In this document: in pieces, positions 61,358 to 64,000 of the stretch
Numbering within the stretch: position 1 is the stretch's first letter
Layout: each line of letters opens with the position of its first letter
Assembly (NCBI RefSeq): GCF_022427965.1
Contig: NZ_JAKTTI010000003.1
Coordinates: 152,829 to 216,828, forward strand
Reading direction: 5' to 3'
Origin: Fredinandcohnia quinoae
Lineage (GTDB): Bacteria; Bacillota; Bacilli; Bacillales; Bacillaceae_L
Length of the DNA stretch: 64,000 bases
Program-made: the position numbers and the translations under genes
Notes under the pieces: generated by a model
The model's database searches: none
What the model saw: only the letters and a program-made list of their open reading frames with translations
Told to the model about the DNA's origin: nothing

Positions 61358-61550
61358 AATCCTACCTCGTTAATTCTGAATTTATATACCTGACCGTAAA
61401 TAAAACAGCGTTTCTATTTGTTACAGAAAATCATTTATTATTGTTTCGTAGCGTCAATAATAAGTGAAGGATTAGGAACATTATCATTGTAGGTGTACTT
61501 GGTGTGTTTGGTGGCTAATGGGATCAAGATGATACCCCAGAAGAGTGACA

Positions 61551-61931
61551 TCATTCAAAGCTATTTTCATATATATCGAGGAACTTTGTAATGTCCACGC
61601 CCTGTTGTTGAATATTTTTATCCATAACTGTAATTTGCCAACCATATGTCTTATATTCCTGAAAATTGTCATGACTGATAGGTTCTAATTCAAATTCTTC
61701 TGCTACTGCTTTAAAGCCCTCTACATAGTCTGATTTTGCTTGTTTTAATGCTGCTTTAGCATCTTTAAAAATAGGCATTCCTTCTGAGTTGGCTCCAATT
61801 TCATATGCTTCATTGTTACCAAAGTCAACACTTAATTTACTAACATCATATTTATCAACAACAGTTGCTAAGGATTGGTTGTCACAAGCAGTTAACAACA
61901 TGATTGAAATCAAAATAAATAAAATCCTCAT
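61551..61931 (-). CDS. Small lipoprotein, unknown
   Basis: 126 residues. Signal ILFILISIMLLTACDNQ with lipobox LTAC (Cys16). The mature part is acidic and mixed alpha/beta (AKAALKQAKSDYVEGFKAVAEEFELEPIS) and unrelated by eye to the other lipoprotein. AGGAGGA precedes the ATG, 11 bp behind the methyltransferase stop, so the two are probably cotranscribed. Confidence 0.75.
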   Translation of the reverse strand: MRILFILISIMLLTACDNQSLATVVDKYDVSKLSVDFGNNEAYEIGANSEGMPIFKDAKAALKQAKSDYVEGFKAVAEEFELEPISHDNFQEYKTYGWQITVMDKNIQQQGVDITKFLDIYENSFE

Positions 61932-61942
61932 AAATCCTCCTC

Positions 61943-62548
61943 TTATTTTTGGACTACCCCACGTATTAAAAATACCGATTGTAGCATCAACTTTTCCAAT
62001 TGCTTAATTTCGATTCCCGCATTACTGACCATCTTCAGAATATCCCTATTTTGGTGACAACCGACGAATCTTACAGATAAAGCATCGAACCGATTTTGAA
62101 GCCAAGCGTATACAGAATTCGTACTTTTTCCATGTTCGAAAAGTAGTATCCTTCCGCCAGGCTTCACCCAGTACTTCATTTTCTCGAGAACCTTTTCTGG
62201 TTTCTCGTAGGCGCATAATGATAAAGTGGATACAATCGTATCAAAGTGGTTTTCCGGTAACTCGATGCCCTCCACATCAGAAACCACAAATTCACAATCG
62301 ATCCCATATTCCTCCGCTGCTTCCTTCGCCTTCTCTATCATCTTTGGGCTGAAGTCCACGGCTGTCACATGAACCCCGCTTGGATAAAATGGAAAGTTAT
62401 TTCCGGCTCCTACAGATAATTCAAGAATACTCCCTTTTGCATCTTTCAATAATCTACTTCGTTCCCGGGCTAACTGTAATTTCCTTCTACGTTTCTCGTA
62501 CGATTTTGCTTGTCGATCAAAAATACGTATCGATTTAGGATTTGTCAT
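61943..62548 (-). CDS. Class I SAM-dependent methyltransferase
   Basis: 201 residues from the ATG at 62548 (AAAAGGAGCG upstream; an in-frame start at 62605 has none). UbiE/Coq5-like: motif I ILELSVGAGNNFPFYP, motif post-I VTAVDFSPKMIEKAK, motif II FDTIVSTLSLCAYEKPEKVL and motif III VKPGGRILLFEHG. The acceptor is unknown; the group methylates quinones, lipids or small molecules. The gene shares a 21-bp identical segment with 59352-59372. Confidence 0.92.
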   Translation of the reverse strand: MTNPKSIRIFDRQAKSYEKRRRKLQLARERSRLLKDAKGSILELSVGAGNNFPFYPSGVHVTAVDFSPKMIEKAKEAAEEYGIDCEFVVSDVEGIELPENHFDTIVSTLSLCAYEKPEKVLEKMKYWVKPGGRILLFEHGKSTNSVYAWLQNRFDALSVRFVGCHQNRDILKMVSNAGIEIKQLEKLMLQSVFLIRGVVQK

Positions 62549-62819
62549 TTTCTCGCTCCTTTTGTTTAAGAACACTCTTTCATAATAATGAACTACTTCC
62601 ATCAACTACTCACTACATTCTACAAAACCACCACCCAACAAGGGTGATACTCACTACACCCCAACCCGCGGATATTCCAAAATACTAGCATCATCACCAT
62701 AATTCCCAGTTAAAGCTCTATCATTTGACGATTTTCTTGATTGATTTCTCAATCAATTTCTCATTGTTATTTTCAAACTGAACACTAACATATTTGTTCC
62801 ATATTAGTTTACTTCTATA

Positions 62820-62857
62820 AAAAAAGGCGATAATCCTTCTTCTTGGATTGTCGCACC
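62820..62857 (-). terminator. Terminator of the DUF2277 gene
   Basis: On the minus strand GCGACAATCC pairs with GGATTATCGCC around AAGAAGAA and is followed by T6. The rest of 62549-62819 holds no gene or structure I can support. Confidence 0.85.
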
Positions 62858-62927
62858 TGATTGATAAATTTAACTCATACTTACTATATGCTATTCATAC
62901 TCTTTCTCTCTGTTCAGTAGGTTTAAT

Positions 62928-63200
62928 TTACTTCGCTCCAAATCTTTCTGCTGCTCTAATGCGTGCACGCTCAGCTTCCACCTCACGATTACGAGGCTCC
63001 GCACTAGTCTCCAGTGAGTCCAATAAATTCCTTGTAACCATAGCTATCTCATTGATTGCTTGATTAAATGCCTCTTCGTTTACTTTTGAAGGCTTGTTGA
63101 AGCCTGTAATCTTTCTAACGTATTGTAAAGATGCAGCAAGAATCTCCTCATCCGTGGCTGGCGGGTCGAAATTAAATAATGTTCTAATGTTTCTACACAT
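62928..63200 (-). CDS. DUF2277 family protein
   Basis: 90 residues. Matches DUF2277: MCRNIRTLFNFDPPATDEEI at the start, SLQYVRKITGFNKPSKVNEEAF in the middle and a basic tail. Function unknown; the Cys2 and the helical layout are typical of the family. AGGAGGAG ribosome site. Single gene with its own terminator. Confidence 0.88.
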   Translation of the reverse strand: MCRNIRTLFNFDPPATDEEILAASLQYVRKITGFNKPSKVNEEAFNQAINEIAMVTRNLLDSLETSAEPRNREVEAERARIRAAERFGAK

Positions 63201-63310
63201 AGTTACTCCTCCTTGTGTTCATTTATTATCATCAGAAAATAGTCTATTACCTTTGATTTCAGCAAACCTTTTATATTTAATTATTTGAATATACATTTAT
63301 AGCCCTTTTT

Positions 63311-63752
63311 TCAATAACCATCCAATTTAATAAAAGAACTTAAGGGCCAAAATAATGACTTCCAAAAAACTAAATAAATAGCAATCCCAATTAAAGCAGA
63401 CACTATACCAGAATAAAATAAATAACAGATATACACGGAATTACGATTGATAAAAATTTTTTCAAATATTGTTTAACAGTCAATTTTGAATGATTTTTAT
63501 AAATATAATCACAATAATAAGGAATGATTATTAATGATACAATAATCATTAATGGATGTAGAAAGCTTATATTAGTAGTAGTGATAATGGAATCCGATGT
63601 AGAAAATGCCTTTTATTGTAAATACTCTATTCCCTCGATGAACCCAAAAGCCGTACCTACCCCAAATGCAATATAAAGTATACTTAGAAAAAAACTTTCT
63701 TTAAGCTCTTTTTCTCTTCTTTCTCTTCTTGTTCTAATGTGATGTTCTCCAT
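63311..63752 (-). pseudogene. Membrane-protein gene broken by two frameshifts and a nonsense codon
   Basis: On the minus strand MENITLEQEE starts at 63752 with AAAGG upstream. Within a purine-rich GAAGAG/GAAAAAG tract the frame must change to continue as KELKESFFLSILYIAFGVGT and on to EYLQ, where a TAA occurs (63613). The same frame then continues KAFSTSDSIITTTNISF through two hydrophobic segments to IYFILV and a TAG, where another frame continues SALIGIAIYLVFWKSLFWPL and ends at 63311. Joined, this gives one membrane protein of about 145 residues. I do not recognise the family. Confidence 0.6.
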
Positions 63753-63849
63753 TTTTATTTTCCTTTCCATTCTTTCGCCCTTTGCAATATCATATACGAT
63801 TTATTTCTCTCCAAAGTTTCTAGGTAATAGGTCCTATTGAAATCAAAAC

Positions 63850-63946
63850 CACTTGAGTCGGATAGTACCATCCGAACTCAAACCGCTTCTTCTGCCTTCA
63901 CAGTTCGGGACTTTCACCACCAAGTTATAGCCCATGCCGAGCGGAA
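63850..63946 (-). mobile_element. Group II intron domain I-like fragment
   Basis: On the minus strand the sequence GCTCGGCATGGGC, then ACTTGGTGGTGAAAGTCC resembles the 5' domain I region common to bacterial group II introns (GGTGGTGAAAGTCC is the telling block). It lies directly after an intron 3' end, the reverse of normal order, and lacks the usual GTGCG start, so it is a remnant or the target of a second intron. Confidence 0.5.
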
Positions 63947-64000
63947 ATCGAGTAGGAGGGGGTGACTAACCCCCGACCTCTCACACCACCGTACGTACGG
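63947..64000 (-). mobile_element. 3' end of a group II intron, cut by the window edge
   Basis: On the minus strand CGTACGTACGGTGGTGTGAG is the closing half of domain V, followed by a domain VI hairpin (GGTCGGGGG/CACCCCCTCC) and the end CTACTCGAT. This matches the 3' ends of bacterial group II introns I remember. The reverse-transcriptase part would lie beyond the window. Confidence 0.75.

Noticed and set aside
61484..61672. 62-codon minus-strand frame between the amidase and lipoprotein genes
   Set aside because: It overlaps the lipoprotein gene in another frame, has no ribosome site and looks like a shadow.

Overview
The window looks like chromosome of a low-GC, endospore-forming Bacillaceae member; I do not assign a genus. 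Reasons: strong GGAGG-type ribosome binding sites, spore photoproduct lyase splAB, a BceRS-BceAB-type module, a pbuE gene with an adenine riboswitch, YugN, YesL and DUF4317 family genes, an S-layer-anchored amylopullulanase, and several Bacillaceae-style intergenic repeat families. No tRNA, rRNA, CRISPR array or intact phage was seen. The left edge cuts a cyclase-family gene and the right edge cuts a group II intron.

Layout. 0-5.5 kb: a diguanylate cyclase, a proline-rich protein, hemerythrin, DinB, AIM24 and signal peptidase I genes. 5.8-13.4 kb: a compact locus of unknown function, with a winged-helix-like protein translationally coupled to a 1260-residue SF1 helicase that carries a long coiled-coil insert; divergent from these is an 877-residue TPR plus degenerate dynamin-like GTPase protein. 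This is the best candidate for an undescribed system. 13.5-18.1 kb: a peptide-sensing and detoxification module (ABC permease and ATPase, divergent response regulator and kinase). 18.2-19.7 kb: a secreted DUF5667 protein behind a c-di-GMP-I riboswitch.

19.8-33.5 kb: one long leftward gene cluster for amino-sugar glycan use: RpiR-type regulator, YesL, solute-binding protein (with a cre site), two permeases, DUF4127, FAD oxidoreductase, GH10-like hydrolase, NanE, ROK kinase, esterase-like protein and GH20 hexosaminidase. Import by the ABC transporter, trimming by GH20, phosphorylation by the ROK kinase and epimerisation by NanE would deliver GlcNAc-6-phosphate to central metabolism. 33.7-45 kb: VOC protein, MBL-fold hydrolase, a 2233-residue alpha-amylase/pullulanase with C-terminal SLH domains, an MscS-type channel and a DUF4317 protein.

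45-51.2 kb: two SDR dehydrogenases divergent from a LuxR-type regulator, bracketed by near-identical ~80-bp repeats; then a VOC protein and a drug efflux pump divergent from its probable TetR repressor. 51.2-57.8 kb: palindromic repeats, riboswitch-controlled pbuE, then a UV-damage repair cluster (membrane protein, two tandem UvsE endonucleases, YugN, splAB). 57.8-64 kb: small spore-like, membrane, cupin, lipoprotein, amidase, methyltransferase and DUF2277 genes, a multiply broken membrane-protein pseudogene and the 3' end of a group II intron.

All family calls come from reading motifs and remembered family features. No database search was run.
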